DNA of 64,000 bases, from the NCBI RefSeq assembly GCF_003646465.1, contig NZ_QZEX01000005.1:187123-251122 (forward strand), written 5' to 3'. The translations under genes were made by a program, and so were the position numbers. This document shows positions 27,530-35,763 of this stretch, in pieces (position 1 is the first letter of the stretch; every line of letters begins with the position of its first letter). The notes under the pieces were generated by a model, which ran no database searches, was not told the origin of the DNA, and saw only the letters and a list, made by a program, of their open reading frames with translations. Origin of the DNA: Chachezhania antarctica. GTDB lineage: Bacteria; Pseudomonadota; Alphaproteobacteria; Rhodobacterales; Rhodobacteraceae.

Positions 27530-28540
27530 TCACGGGGTTACCAGCACCTTGATCAGGTGCGCGCGGTCTTCGACCAGGGCGGCGAAGCGGTCGGGCAGAT
27601 CGGCCAGCGGCAGGACCTCCGACGCGATGGCATCGGTGGGCACCTGGCCCGCGCGGATCGCCTCCATCACCTTGTCAAAATCGGATTTCAGGGCGTTGCG
27701 GCTGCCGATGATCCGCGATTCCCGCTTGTGGAATTCGGAATCGGCGAAGGTGATGCTTTCCTTGACCACGCTGACCAGCACCGTCGAGCCGCCATGCGCC
27801 ACCAGCGGGAAGCCCGCCTCGATCGCCTTGGCATTGCCCGTCGCGTCGAAGGCCAGATCGAAGCCGTCGGCAAGTTCGCCCTGCAGGATGTCATCGCCCG
27901 GCCGGTGAATGGCGGCAAGGTCGACGATGTAGCCCGCCGCCTCCAGCCGCTGGGTGCTGAGATCCATCAGGTGCACTTCGGCGCCCGCGATCCGGGCAAA
28001 GAGCGCCGTACCAAGGCCGATGGGCCCGGCACCGGTGACCATCACCCGGTCCCCTGCCCCGCACCCGGACCGCGCCACGGCATGCGCGCCGATAGCGAGG
28101 AATTCGACCATCGCGGCCTGCTGCGCCGTAAGACCCGTGGCCGGGTACAGGTTGCCTTCGGGCACCGCGATCCGGGCGCACATGCCGCCATCGGTATGCA
28201 CCCCCAGCACGGCGATGTTGCTGCAGCAATTGGGCTTGCCCCGCAGACAGGCACGGCACGTCCCGCAGGAGATGTACGGGTTCACCACCACCAGTTCGCC
28301 CGCATCGGGGCCGTCGGCCAGATGGCCCGACAGTTCGTGCCCGATTACACGCGGGTAGTTCAGGAACGGGTGCTTGCCTTCGAAGATATGGTAATCGGTG
28401 CCGCAGATGCCGATGGCCGCGATATCGACCAGCCGGTAGCCTTCGGGTGCCTCCTGAGGCTTGTCGCGCTGTTCCAGCACGAACGTTCCGGGTTCAAAGC
28501 AGACGCCGCAGGTCATGACCTCGGGGCCGGTGTCCTTCAT
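27530..28540 (-). CDS. Zinc-dependent alcohol dehydrogenase, RspB/L-galactonate 5-dehydrogenase-like
   Basis: MDR-family NAD-dependent alcohol dehydrogenase of 336 residues. Catalytic zinc ligands are in GICGTDYHIFEGKHPF and IGHELSG. A structural zinc site has four Cys between CGTCRACLRGKPNC, and the Rossmann motif is GAGPIGLG. It resembles RspB and the L-galactonate oxidoreductase LgoD, which oxidises L-galactonate at C5. With the UxaB-like reductase of the neighbouring operon and the UxaA-family dehydratase it could form an L-galactonate branch. Its ATG overlaps the ATPase stop (ATGA). Confidence 0.82.
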   Translation of the reverse strand: MKDTGPEVMTCGVCFEPGTFVLEQRDKPQEAPEGYRLVDIAAIGICGTDYHIFEGKHPFLNYPRVIGHELSGHLADGPDAGELVVVNPYISCGTCRACLRGKPNCCSNIAVLGVHTDGGMCARIAVPEGNLYPATGLTAQQAAMVEFLAIGAHAVARSGCGAGDRVMVTGAGPIGLGTALFARIAGAEVHLMDLSTQRLEAAGYIVDLAAIHRPGDDILQGELADGFDLAFDATGNAKAIEAGFPLVAHGGSTVLVSVVKESITFADSEFHKRESRIIGSRNALKSDFDKVMEAIRAGQVPTDAIASEVLPLADLPDRFAALVEDRAHLIKVLVTP

Positions 28541-29313
28541 TGTGCTGCCTCCAGGTTGCGGGCGGACCAGTCGGCGGGCAGTTCGCCCTTCACGATCAGG
28601 CTCAGCACGTCGTCCTTCGTGACCTCGTCGATGCCATGCGCGCCGACCAGACGGCCCTTGTTCATCACCACGACGCGGTCGCACAGGTCGAACACGTCGT
28701 GCATGTCGTGGCTGACCAGCAGGATGCCGATGCCTTCCGACCGCAACTGGCGGATCAGGTCGGACACCATCGCCGTTTCCGACGGGCCAAGGGCCGCGGT
28801 GGGTTCGTCCATGATCAGGACGCGGGTGTCGAAATAGATCGCACGTGCGATGGCGATCACCTGCCGCTGGCCGCCTGAAAGCGACGAGACAGGGTCCGAC
28901 AGGTTCTTGAAATTCGGGTTCAGGCGGGCCAGCACCTTGCGGGATTCCTCCAGCATGCGGGCATCATCCAGATTGCCGAAGCGCGTCTTCAGCTCGCGCC
29001 CCAGAAACAGGTTCGACGGCGCGTCGAGGTGATCGGCCAGCGCCAGCGTCTGGTAGATCGTCTCGATCCCCGCCTCGCGGGCATCGTTCGGGTCAGCGAA
29101 GGTGACGGTTTTGCCGCCCACGCGGATTTCGCCTTCGTTGGGCAGCATCGCGCCCGCCAGGATCCGCATCAGGCAGGACTTGCCGGCCCCGTTGTGGCCC
29201 AGCACGCCCACCACTTCGCCAGGATAGAGATCGAGCGAGACATGATCGACCGCCCGCACCCCGCCGAAGTGCTTTTCGATCCCGATCATCTGGACCAGAG
29301 GTGTGTTCGACAT
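28537..29313 (-). CDS. Sugar ABC transporter ATP-binding protein (single domain)
   Basis: Cytoplasmic ATPase of 258 residues that powers uptake of a monosaccharide. It has Walker A GHNGAGKS, signature LSGGQ, Walker B VLIMDEPT and the switch His (LVSHDMHD). RbsA- and MglA-type importers usually carry two fused ATPase domains; this one has a single domain, as in the FrcA-like subgroup. The start at 29313 (MSNTPL) replaces a longer reading to 29370. It follows the binding-protein gene in the operon. Confidence 0.92.
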   Translation of the reverse strand: MSNTPLVQMIGIEKHFGGVRAVDHVSLDLYPGEVVGVLGHNGAGKSCLMRILAGAMLPNEGEIRVGGKTVTFADPNDAREAGIETIYQTLALADHLDAPSNLFLGRELKTRFGNLDDARMLEESRKVLARLNPNFKNLSDPVSSLSGGQRQVIAIARAIYFDTRVLIMDEPTAALGPSETAMVSDLIRQLRSEGIGILLVSHDMHDVFDLCDRVVVMNKGRLVGAHGIDEVTKDDVLSLIVKGELPADWSARNLEAAQ

Positions 29314-29373
29314 GGGGTTCTCTTCCGGCTTCTGGAATGGAAACGGGGGCGTCCGGAAACGCCCCCGCAAGGA

Positions 29374-30312
29374 TCAGTAAAGGACGTTCTGGGCCTTGTC
29401 GGTGTCGATATTGTCCTGATCGACAAGCACGACACCGGTGTTGATGAAGGAATCCACCTTCTCGCCCGACAGGATGTCGATGACCGTCTCCACGCCCAGC
29501 TCTCCCATCGCGAAGGAGCCCTGCACGGCGGTCGCCTCCAGAAGACCGTCCCGCACGAACTGCTGCAGATCCTCGTTGCCGTCAAAGCCAAGTGCCACGA
29601 TCTGGCCGGCCTTGCCTGCCTGCTGGATCGCCCGGCCCATGCCCACGGCGGTGGGTTCATTCGCCCCGAAGATGCCCACCAGATCCGGGTTCGACGCCAG
29701 AATATCGGTGGTCTGGTTCAGCGCCTGCGCCATCTGGCTTTGGCTGTAGTAGGGCCCGACGATTTCCAGCTTCGAGTTCTCGGTCAGGTAGTCGGAAAAG
29801 CACCCGACCCGCCCGATTTCCGAGCCCACACCAGCGACATAGGACATGATCGCCACTTTGCCTTCGGTGCCAGCTTCGTCGATCATGCGCTTGGCGACGG
29901 CTTCGCCCGCGGCGCAGTTGTCGGTCGACAGGAACGCCTGGTAGGTGCCCTTGGCGCCTTCGCCCAGGGCGCTGTCGATGATCACGACGGGGATGCCGCT
30001 TTCGAACGCGCGCTTGACGGCAGGGGCCAGTGCCTCCGGATCGGACGGGGCCAGCACGATGCCATCGACGCCGCGGTTGATCGCGTTCTCGACAAGGTTC
30101 ACCTGATCTGCCACGGCGCTTTCGGTCGCGGGGCCGTCAAAGCTCATCGTGTAATCTGAATCGCCTTCGATGGCCGCTGTCGCGCCCTTGTTCACGTTCT
30201 GCCAGAAGTTGGAGCTTGTGGCTTTCACGATCACCGCGATTTCACCGGCCTGGGCAAGCCCGGCCGTCAGGGCCAAGGCCGAAGCCAGCATTCCAAGTTT
30301 CAAGGTCCGCAT
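29374..30312 (-). CDS. Sugar ABC transporter periplasmic binding protein (RbsB type)
   Basis: Periplasmic binding protein of 312 residues with a signal peptide of about 22 residues ending ...LAQAGEIAV. The fold is the ribose/galactose-binding type (KATSSNFWQNVNKGA, NAINRGVDGIVLAPSDP, GANEPTAVGMGRAI, ALGFDGNEDLQQFV). It would deliver the sugar to the permease encoded upstream. A GAGGAGG ribosome site precedes it. From context the ligand is probably L-fucose or a related sugar; the sequence does not prove this. Confidence 0.92.
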   Translation of the reverse strand: MRTLKLGMLASALALTAGLAQAGEIAVIVKATSSNFWQNVNKGATAAIEGDSDYTMSFDGPATESAVADQVNLVENAINRGVDGIVLAPSDPEALAPAVKRAFESGIPVVIIDSALGEGAKGTYQAFLSTDNCAAGEAVAKRMIDEAGTEGKVAIMSYVAGVGSEIGRVGCFSDYLTENSKLEIVGPYYSQSQMAQALNQTTDILASNPDLVGIFGANEPTAVGMGRAIQQAGKAGQIVALGFDGNEDLQQFVRDGLLEATAVQGSFAMGELGVETVIDILSGEKVDSFINTGVVLVDQDNIDTDKAQNVLY

Positions 30313-30344
30313 CTCATTCCTCCTCAGTAGAGATTATGGTTCAG

Positions 30345-30385
30345 GTTTTCTTCCCACCTGCCCGGCTGCACCTCCTGCGCCGGGC
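30345..30385 (-). promoter_or_regulatory. Stem-loop between permease and binding-protein genes
   Basis: In the 84-base gap the leftward mRNA can form GCCCGGC/GCCGGGC around an AGGAGGTG-containing loop. Hairpins at this place often set transcript stability so that binding protein exceeds permease. That role is inference. Confidence 0.4.
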
Positions 30386-30396
30386 GGGCGGGGACG

Positions 30397-31431
30397 TCAT
30401 TGCCGTGCGCGGATCTGGTCGATCCACACGGCACCGATCACGACGGCGCCGATCACGATCTGCTGGATGAAGGCCGACACACCGGCCATGTTCAGACCAT
30501 TTCGCAGGATGCCGATGATGAAGGCGCCGATCAGCGTGCCCGACACGGTGCCGACCCCGCCCGACAGCGATGCGCCGCCGATCACCGCCGCGGCGATGGC
30601 GTCGAGCTCGTACATCACGCCTTCGCTGGGCTGGGCCGTCACAAGACGCGACATCAGCACGTTGCCCGCCAGCCCCGCCAGCGCGCCCGACATCACGTAG
30701 GCATAAAGCTTGGTATGGTCGACGCGGACACCGGACAGGCGGGCGGCTTCCTCGTTCGAGCCTGTGGCGTAGATGTGGCGGCCGATCTGGCGGCGGCGCA
30801 GCATGTAGGCCACGGCGATGGCGACCAGCAGCAGCAGGATCGCCGGATAGGGAATGCCGGGGAAGATGACTTTCGGGAAGCCGTTGGGCTGCATTTCGAC
30901 GACACGGAACAGCGCGCCGTTGCCCAGCACGCCGAACGCGTCCCCCAGCCGGGAAATCGGGGCGGCGCCGGTCAGCTGCAGCGCCAGCCCGCGCGCCATC
31001 AGCATCATGCCCAACGTGGCCACGAAGGGCGGGATGCGCAGCCGTGTCACCACCAGCCCGTTGATCGCGCCGCAGGCCGCGCCGACGATGACCCCGAAGG
31101 TCATCCCCGGGATCACGGGCAGCCCCGCCTTGATGACCATGGCCGAGGCGACGCCCGACAGCGCCAGGACCGAGCCGACAGACAGGTCGATACCGCCGGT
31201 GATGATGACCATCGTCAGTCCGATGCCCAGAAGGCCGATGACCGAAGTTTGCAGAAGAACGGTCAGCCCGTTGTTCACCGAAAAGAACGACTGGCTGGCC
31301 AGCGAGAAGCCGATGATCAGCAGGACCAGCGTCAACAGCGCGGACAAGCGGTGCATCTTCGATGCGTCCGGCATCAGGCTCGCCAACGGCGACGACGTGC
31401 CACCGGATGCGGACTTGACTGCTTGTGACAT
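30397..31431 (-). CDS. Sugar ABC transporter permease (RbsC type)
   Basis: Inner-membrane permease of 344 residues with about 8-10 hydrophobic segments. Family motifs include TGGIDLSVGSVLALSG, the GxxCGxINGLVV segment and the conserved ATGSNEEAARLSGV loop that contacts the ATPase. Start set at MSQAVK (GGGGGG ribosome site upstream). It is the first gene of the leftward sugar operon, so its upstream region controls transporter and enzymes together. Confidence 0.92.
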   Translation of the reverse strand: MSQAVKSASGGTSSPLASLMPDASKMHRLSALLTLVLLIIGFSLASQSFFSVNNGLTVLLQTSVIGLLGIGLTMVIITGGIDLSVGSVLALSGVASAMVIKAGLPVIPGMTFGVIVGAACGAINGLVVTRLRIPPFVATLGMMLMARGLALQLTGAAPISRLGDAFGVLGNGALFRVVEMQPNGFPKVIFPGIPYPAILLLLVAIAVAYMLRRRQIGRHIYATGSNEEAARLSGVRVDHTKLYAYVMSGALAGLAGNVLMSRLVTAQPSEGVMYELDAIAAAVIGGASLSGGVGTVSGTLIGAFIIGILRNGLNMAGVSAFIQQIVIGAVVIGAVWIDQIRARQ

Positions 31432-31455
31432 ACGCCCCCCTTTCGCATGCTGCAT

Positions 31456-31474
31456 TTAATTATTTAATACATAA
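31456..31474 (-). promoter_or_regulatory. Candidate sugar-operon regulatory site A
   Basis: On the leftward strand the core TGTnnTAAATAAT lies exactly 25 bases upstream of the permease start. The same core at the same distance precedes the reductase operon (34561-34579). The AT-rich 136-base gap also serves the divergent GntR gene. It could be the operator of that regulator or a shared -10 element. Confidence 0.5.
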
Positions 31475-31567
31475 ATCTGTGAGGACTTGATTCCTGTCAA
31501 TTGTTTTTTATAATTTCGCACAAATACAAGAACAGGTCGCCTGACGGCGCCGGCAAGGGGCAGCTTC

Positions 31568-32470
31568 ATGGCACGCAGCGACACGAGGTACCGGGAAGCC
31601 TACAACCGCATCCTGTCCTTCTGCGACACTCTGCCCGTCGAGGCCACGATCCCGTCGGAAACCCGCCTGGCCGAGATCGCGGGCGTCAGCCGCACCATCA
31701 TCCGCCGCTGCCTGTCGCGGCTTCAGGACCTTGGCCTGATATCGTGGGAAGGGCGCGACAAGCGCCTGCTGCGCAAACCGCAGGACGAGGACCGCATCGC
31801 CCTGCCCGATGCCGGCCCGGGCAAGAGCGACCTTGAACAAAGGTTCCTAGACTGGATCCTGCGCTTCGACGTGCCCGCCAACACCCCGCTTTCGGTGGCC
31901 GAACTTTCGCGCACCTTCGAGGTGCCCCAGCACGACCTGAAGGAATTCCTCGCCGGGCTCAGCCGCTTCGGCCTTGTCAGCCGCCGCCCGCAAGGGGGAT
32001 GGATGCTGCTGGGCTTCACCAAGGATTACGCCATCGAGCTGTCGGATTTCCGGTCCCTGCTGGAAGCCAATGCCGTCAGCCAGGTGGCGGAAGCCCCGGT
32101 CGATCACCCGGTGTGGCAGGGGCTGTCCCGGCTCCGTCAGGATCACCTTGCGCTGAAGGCCGCGATCGAGACCGACTTTCACGAGTTTTCGAAGCTGGAC
32201 GAACGGTTCCACCAGACCATCAACTCGGTCGTGCGGAACCGGTTCATTGCCGAGTTCCAGAAGGTGATCTCGCTCATCTTCCACTACCACTACATGTGGG
32301 ACAAGACCGAGGAGAAGATCCGCAACGAGGCCGCGATAGACGAACACCTGGCGATCATCGACGCGTTGGAGGCCCGCGATGCGGATGCCGCGCGGGCCGC
32401 CACGCAACGGCACCTGCGCACGTCGAAGACGACGCTGTTGTCATCGCTTCGCCTGCACGACCTGGGCTGA
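31568..32470 (+). CDS. GntR/FadR-family regulator with two winged-helix domains
   Basis: Predicted DNA-binding regulator of 300 residues. A GntR winged helix spans about 5-68 (IPSETRLAEIAGVSRTIIRR). A second winged-helix-like unit at about 85-150 has the same grammar (LSVAELSRTFEVPQHDLKEFL). The C-terminal FCD ligand/metal domain has DERFHQ, HYHYMWD and the EHLAIIDAL helix. FCD regulators of this kind are repressors released by a sugar acid. It is divergent from the permease and convergent with the aldose dehydrogenase gene (3-base gap), so it is placed centrally in the sugar cluster. Confidence 0.88.
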   Translation: MARSDTRYREAYNRILSFCDTLPVEATIPSETRLAEIAGVSRTIIRRCLSRLQDLGLISWEGRDKRLLRKPQDEDRIALPDAGPGKSDLEQRFLDWILRFDVPANTPLSVAELSRTFEVPQHDLKEFLAGLSRFGLVSRRPQGGWMLLGFTKDYAIELSDFRSLLEANAVSQVAEAPVDHPVWQGLSRLRQDHLALKAAIETDFHEFSKLDERFHQTINSVVRNRFIAEFQKVISLIFHYHYMWDKTEEKIRNEAAIDEHLAIIDALEARDADAARAATQRHLRTSKTTLLSSLRLHDLG

Positions 32471-32473
32471 GCT

Positions 32474-33442
32474 TCAGCCGAACATCGCCTCCGCCCCGTC
32501 CGGCAAGGGGTGCGCCAGAGCATCCAGGTTGCGCATCAGCGACGACGGTTTGGCCGTACCCAGAAGCACCGACGCCGCGGCCGGATGACGGATCGCGTAA
32601 TGCAGCGCCGCGGTGGCGAGCGGGATGCCGTGGCTTTCCGCCTGCGCCTGCAGTTCGCCGACACGGGACAGAACCTCCGGCGTTGCGGGTTCGTAGTCGA
32701 AGGTCGCGCCCTCCACCGGCCCGGTCGCAAGGATGCCGGAATTGAAGATGCCGCCCAGCACAAGGCTTGTCCCGGCTTCACGGCACGCAGGCACGAGCTC
32801 TGCCTCGGCCTGACGGTCCAGCAGCGTGAGGCGCCCGGCCAGCAGGATCACGTCGAGCGGCCCGGCCTCGCGCATCACGTCGAGGCAGACCTCGCATTCG
32901 TTCACGCCCAACCCGAAGGCCCGGATCCGTCCGGCCTCGCGCAGCCGCACCAGCGCCTCGTAGCCCGAACCAAGAAACGCCTCCATATGCGGGCGGTTGG
33001 CGTCGATGCCATGGGTATAGGCGCCAATATCGTGGACATACAGGATCTCGATCCGCGACCGGCCCAGCCGTCCGCAGCTCTGCTCGAAGCTCTCCAGAAT
33101 GCCATCGCCCGAATAGTCATAGCGCACGTCGTTCTGCGCCGGGTGCACGTAGCCGTCGGCCTCGGCAATCGGGGCCTTCGCGGGCGACAGGATGCGGCCC
33201 ACCTTGGAGGAAACCACCGCCTCCGGATGATCCGCAAGGAACGCGCCCAGCCGCTGTTCCGACAGGCCGCGCCCGTAATGCGGGGCGGTGTCGAAGTACC
33301 GGATGCCGGCGTCCCACGCGCAGTCCAGCACGGTGCGGCTGTCTGCATCCGTGGCCTCGCGGTAGAGGTTCCCGATGCTCGCGCATCCGAACGACGCCTC
33401 GGTCACCTCAAGCCCCGTCCGGCCGATTGTCTTCGTTTTCAT
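32474..33442 (-). CDS. Aldo/keto reductase, probable L-fucose (D-threo-aldose) 1-dehydrogenase
   Basis: AKR-fold NAD(P) enzyme of 322 residues. The catalytic tetrad is visible as D51, Y56 (FDTAPHYG), K80 (SSKVG) and H136 (YVHDIG). The N-terminus and RYFDTAPHYGRGLSEQRLG are typical of D-threo-aldose 1-dehydrogenases, which oxidise L-fucose, L-galactose and D-arabinose to lactones. It supplies the lactone for the amidohydrolase encoded nearby. Its ATG overlaps the reductase stop (ATGA), so the two are co-translated. Confidence 0.85.
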   Translation of the reverse strand: MKTKTIGRTGLEVTEASFGCASIGNLYREATDADSRTVLDCAWDAGIRYFDTAPHYGRGLSEQRLGAFLADHPEAVVSSKVGRILSPAKAPIAEADGYVHPAQNDVRYDYSGDGILESFEQSCGRLGRSRIEILYVHDIGAYTHGIDANRPHMEAFLGSGYEALVRLREAGRIRAFGLGVNECEVCLDVMREAGPLDVILLAGRLTLLDRQAEAELVPACREAGTSLVLGGIFNSGILATGPVEGATFDYEPATPEVLSRVGELQAQAESHGIPLATAALHYAIRHPAAASVLLGTAKPSSLMRNLDALAHPLPDGAEAMFG

Positions 33443-34536
33443 GTGGTTTTCCCCTCCAGCGCGGCCGTCAGCCTTGGCTTCGTGCCCGTGTCCCCGTTGC
33501 CGCGCGCCCATTGGATGAAGGCGGCGATGCGCCTTTGCAGCTTTTCGTCATGGTTCTGCGCGATGTCTTCCAGCCGGTGATCGAGGAACGGGTTGGCGAA
33601 GCGTTCCAGCGTCGTGGCAATGTAGTCAGCCAGCCCGCCGATCTCTCCGGCGGCGGCGAAACCGGGCAACACCTCGGTCTCGTACAGTTCCTGCAACTGC
33701 GCCGCCCAGTCGGCGTTCTCCATCACGTCGCGCACGTAGACAGCGCCCGTCCGTCCCTGCGCCAGCCACGCCGAAATGATCCACGTATGGCCAAGGTTCA
33801 GCACGAAGAGCTTGCGGCGTTCGACCCGCCCCAGATCCTGCACCACGTCGATATCAGGATGATCGCAAGGCACGACCAGCCCCGGCTGCGCCTCGATCGC
33901 CCAAAGCGCATAGGGTTCGGCCACCCCGCCCGCCGGTTCCAGCGGTTCAGAGACAATCCTGTCGACCAGCGAATTGACCCAGGTGACCTCCCCCGCCAGC
34001 CAGTCGCGGTAGGGCCTGTCCATGCGCTGCGCCACGGTCAGCACCAGATCACGCAGAACGGCGCCGTTGTTGCGCACCAGTTCCGTGGGCATGACCTGTA
34101 TCGGCGCCCCGCCCGCATCGAACCGGTGCCGGAGCAGATGCGCCAGCTTGGCGGGGTAGGACATCGCCGGATCGAAACGTGGCGCCGCGTCCTCGGGCCG
34201 CTGGCGGAACCCGGCATCGGCGGTGTTTGACAGGATCATGTCCACCGGTCCGGCGATCAGCTGCGTGACCTCGGCCAGATCCGGGCCCAACGTCAGCCCC
34301 CGCGCGACAGAGGTGACATGGCGCGTTTCGTCCAGCGGCGCGCCGTCCTGCAACCCGCGGATCCGCACGTCGTACCCTTGCGCCATCGCCGCGGCGCGGG
34401 AGGCGCGGGAAGGATCGCCGCTGGTCTGCACCACCGTGACGGGGCGTTCCCCGGGAAATGCCTCCGACAGGAACAGGTCCGCATGGGCCTGCAGGAAGCG
34501 GCTGGTGCCGAACTGCAGAACAGTTGGAATGTGCAT
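33439..34536 (-). CDS. Mannitol-dehydrogenase-family oxidoreductase (tagaturonate reductase-like)
   Basis: Long-chain polyol dehydrogenase family protein of 365 residues. It has an N-terminal nucleotide-binding start (LQFGTSRFLQAH), the SNTADAGF segment, and the catalytic Lys-Asn-His block KLFVLNLGH. Closest by eye to UxaB/UxuB hexuronate reductases. Paired with the LgoD-like dehydrogenase and the UxaA-family enzyme it would epimerise a sugar acid through a keto intermediate. The real substrate is unproven. First gene of a two-gene leftward operon, divergent from the lactonase. Confidence 0.8.
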   Translation of the reverse strand: MHIPTVLQFGTSRFLQAHADLFLSEAFPGERPVTVVQTSGDPSRASRAAAMAQGYDVRIRGLQDGAPLDETRHVTSVARGLTLGPDLAEVTQLIAGPVDMILSNTADAGFRQRPEDAAPRFDPAMSYPAKLAHLLRHRFDAGGAPIQVMPTELVRNNGAVLRDLVLTVAQRMDRPYRDWLAGEVTWVNSLVDRIVSEPLEPAGGVAEPYALWAIEAQPGLVVPCDHPDIDVVQDLGRVERRKLFVLNLGHTWIISAWLAQGRTGAVYVRDVMENADWAAQLQELYETEVLPGFAAAGEIGGLADYIATTLERFANPFLDHRLEDIAQNHDEKLQRRIAAFIQWARGNGDTGTKPRLTAALEGKTT

Positions 34537-34560
34537 TGACGGACCCCCTGAATTTCGTTT

Positions 34561-34579
34561 GTTATTATTTAGAACAATA
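34561..34579 (-). promoter_or_regulatory. Candidate sugar-operon regulatory site B
   Basis: Leftward-strand core TGTnnTAAATAAT, 25 bases upstream of the reductase start and 23 bases upstream of the divergent lactonase start. It shares 8 identical core bases plus TGT with site A at 31456-31474, so both sugar operons and the lactonase gene may answer to one regulator. Confidence 0.5.
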
Positions 34580-34601
34580 CGGCTTGCAAGGAAAATTCCC
34601 G

Positions 34602-35435
34602 ATGATCGACGCGCATCAGCATTTCTGGCGGATCGACCGCGGGGATTATGGCTGGATGGACGACAGCGTCGCCCGGATCCGCCGGGACATCCTGCCGCCG
34701 GATCTGGAACCGCTGGCCCGCGCCTGCGGTGTCACGGGCACGGTCGCGGTGCAGGCCGCGCCCACGCTCGCCGAAACCCGGTTCCTGCTGGATCTGGCCG
34801 AGCGGACGCCGCTGATGCAGGCCGTGGTCGGCTGGGTGGATCTGACGGGCGACGTGCCTGCCCAGCTGTCGGAACTCTCGCACCCCCTGCTCCGCGGCGC
34901 GCGCCCCATGTTGCAGGACATTGCCGAAACCCGCTGGATCCTGCGCGATGATGTCTTGCAGGGGCTGACCGCCCTCGCCTCTCACGGATTGCGCATGGAC
35001 GCCCTGATCACGCCCCGGCATCTGCCCGTCATCGACGAGCTCGCCCGTCGCCTGCCCGACCTTCCGATCATCGTGGACCATTGCGCCAAGCCCGTCTTCG
35101 ACGGCACCGATCCCGGCGACGACTGGCGCGCCGGCATGGCAGCGCTGGCGCAGCATCCGCAGATCTCGTGCAAGCTGTCGGGGCTGGCCAACGAATTCGG
35201 GCCCGGCTGGTCCGCCGACACGCTGGCTCCGGTCTTCGATCACGTGTGGGAGTGCTTCGGCCCCGACCGGCTGATGTGGGGCAGCGACTGGCCGGTGCTG
35301 GAGCTGGCGGGCGATTACGAAACCTGGGTGTCGACCGCGCAGGCCTTGGCCGCATCGCTCAGCCCCGACGAACGGGCCGCGCTGTTCGGCGCCACGGCCA
35401 CCCGCGTCTATGCCCTGGAAGGAGCAGACAGATGA
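34602..35435 (+). CDS. Amidohydrolase-family lactonase, probable L-fuconolactonase
   Basis: TIM-barrel metal hydrolase of 277 residues. The metal ligands begin with H5 and H7 (MIDAHQHFW), and later elements are VDHCAKP and the WGSDWPV motif with the catalytic Asp. This subfamily (COG3618) opens sugar lactones such as L-fucono- and L-rhamnono-lactone. The AAGGA ribosome site and family alignment support the start at 34602. It is coupled to the mutarotase gene by an ATGA overlap. Confidence 0.87.
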   Translation: MIDAHQHFWRIDRGDYGWMDDSVARIRRDILPPDLEPLARACGVTGTVAVQAAPTLAETRFLLDLAERTPLMQAVVGWVDLTGDVPAQLSELSHPLLRGARPMLQDIAETRWILRDDVLQGLTALASHGLRMDALITPRHLPVIDELARRLPDLPIIVDHCAKPVFDGTDPGDDWRAGMAALAQHPQISCKLSGLANEFGPGWSADTLAPVFDHVWECFGPDRLMWGSDWPVLELAGDYETWVSTAQALAASLSPDERAALFGATATRVYALEGADR

Positions 35436-35761
35436 AACGCATCGCACAGGTCATCGGCCTGAGACCCGAACACATGGCCGAATACAAGCGCGTGCACGCC
35501 GATGTCTGGCCCGAGGTGCTGGACCGTTTGGGGCGGTCGAACATCACCAATTACTCGATCTTCCTGAGAGAGCCCGAGATGCTGATGTTCAGCTACATGG
35601 AATACACCGGCGACGATTTCGAAGCGGATTCGGCTGCCATCGCCGCCGACCCGGTCACGCAGGACTGGTGGGCCATCTGCAACCCGATGCAGCGCCCGCT
35701 GGAGACCCGCGCGAATGGCGAATGGTGGGCATCAACCGAGGAGGTCTTCCACCTCGACTGA
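35432..35761 (+). CDS. L-rhamnose mutarotase-family protein (sugar anomerase)
   Basis: Small RhaM-family protein of 109 residues that speeds alpha/beta anomer exchange of L-sugars before dehydrogenation. It starts MKRIAQVIGLRPEHMAEYK and has the HADVWPEV, SNYSIF-like (NITNYSIFL) and DWWAICNPMQ segments, complete for the family. RhaM homologues also occur in L-fucose loci. It overlaps the lactonase stop and is convergent with the TRAP operon (2-base gap). Confidence 0.88.
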   Translation: MKRIAQVIGLRPEHMAEYKRVHADVWPEVLDRLGRSNITNYSIFLREPEMLMFSYMEYTGDDFEADSAAIAADPVTQDWWAICNPMQRPLETRANGEWWASTEEVFHLD

Positions 35762-35763
35762 CG

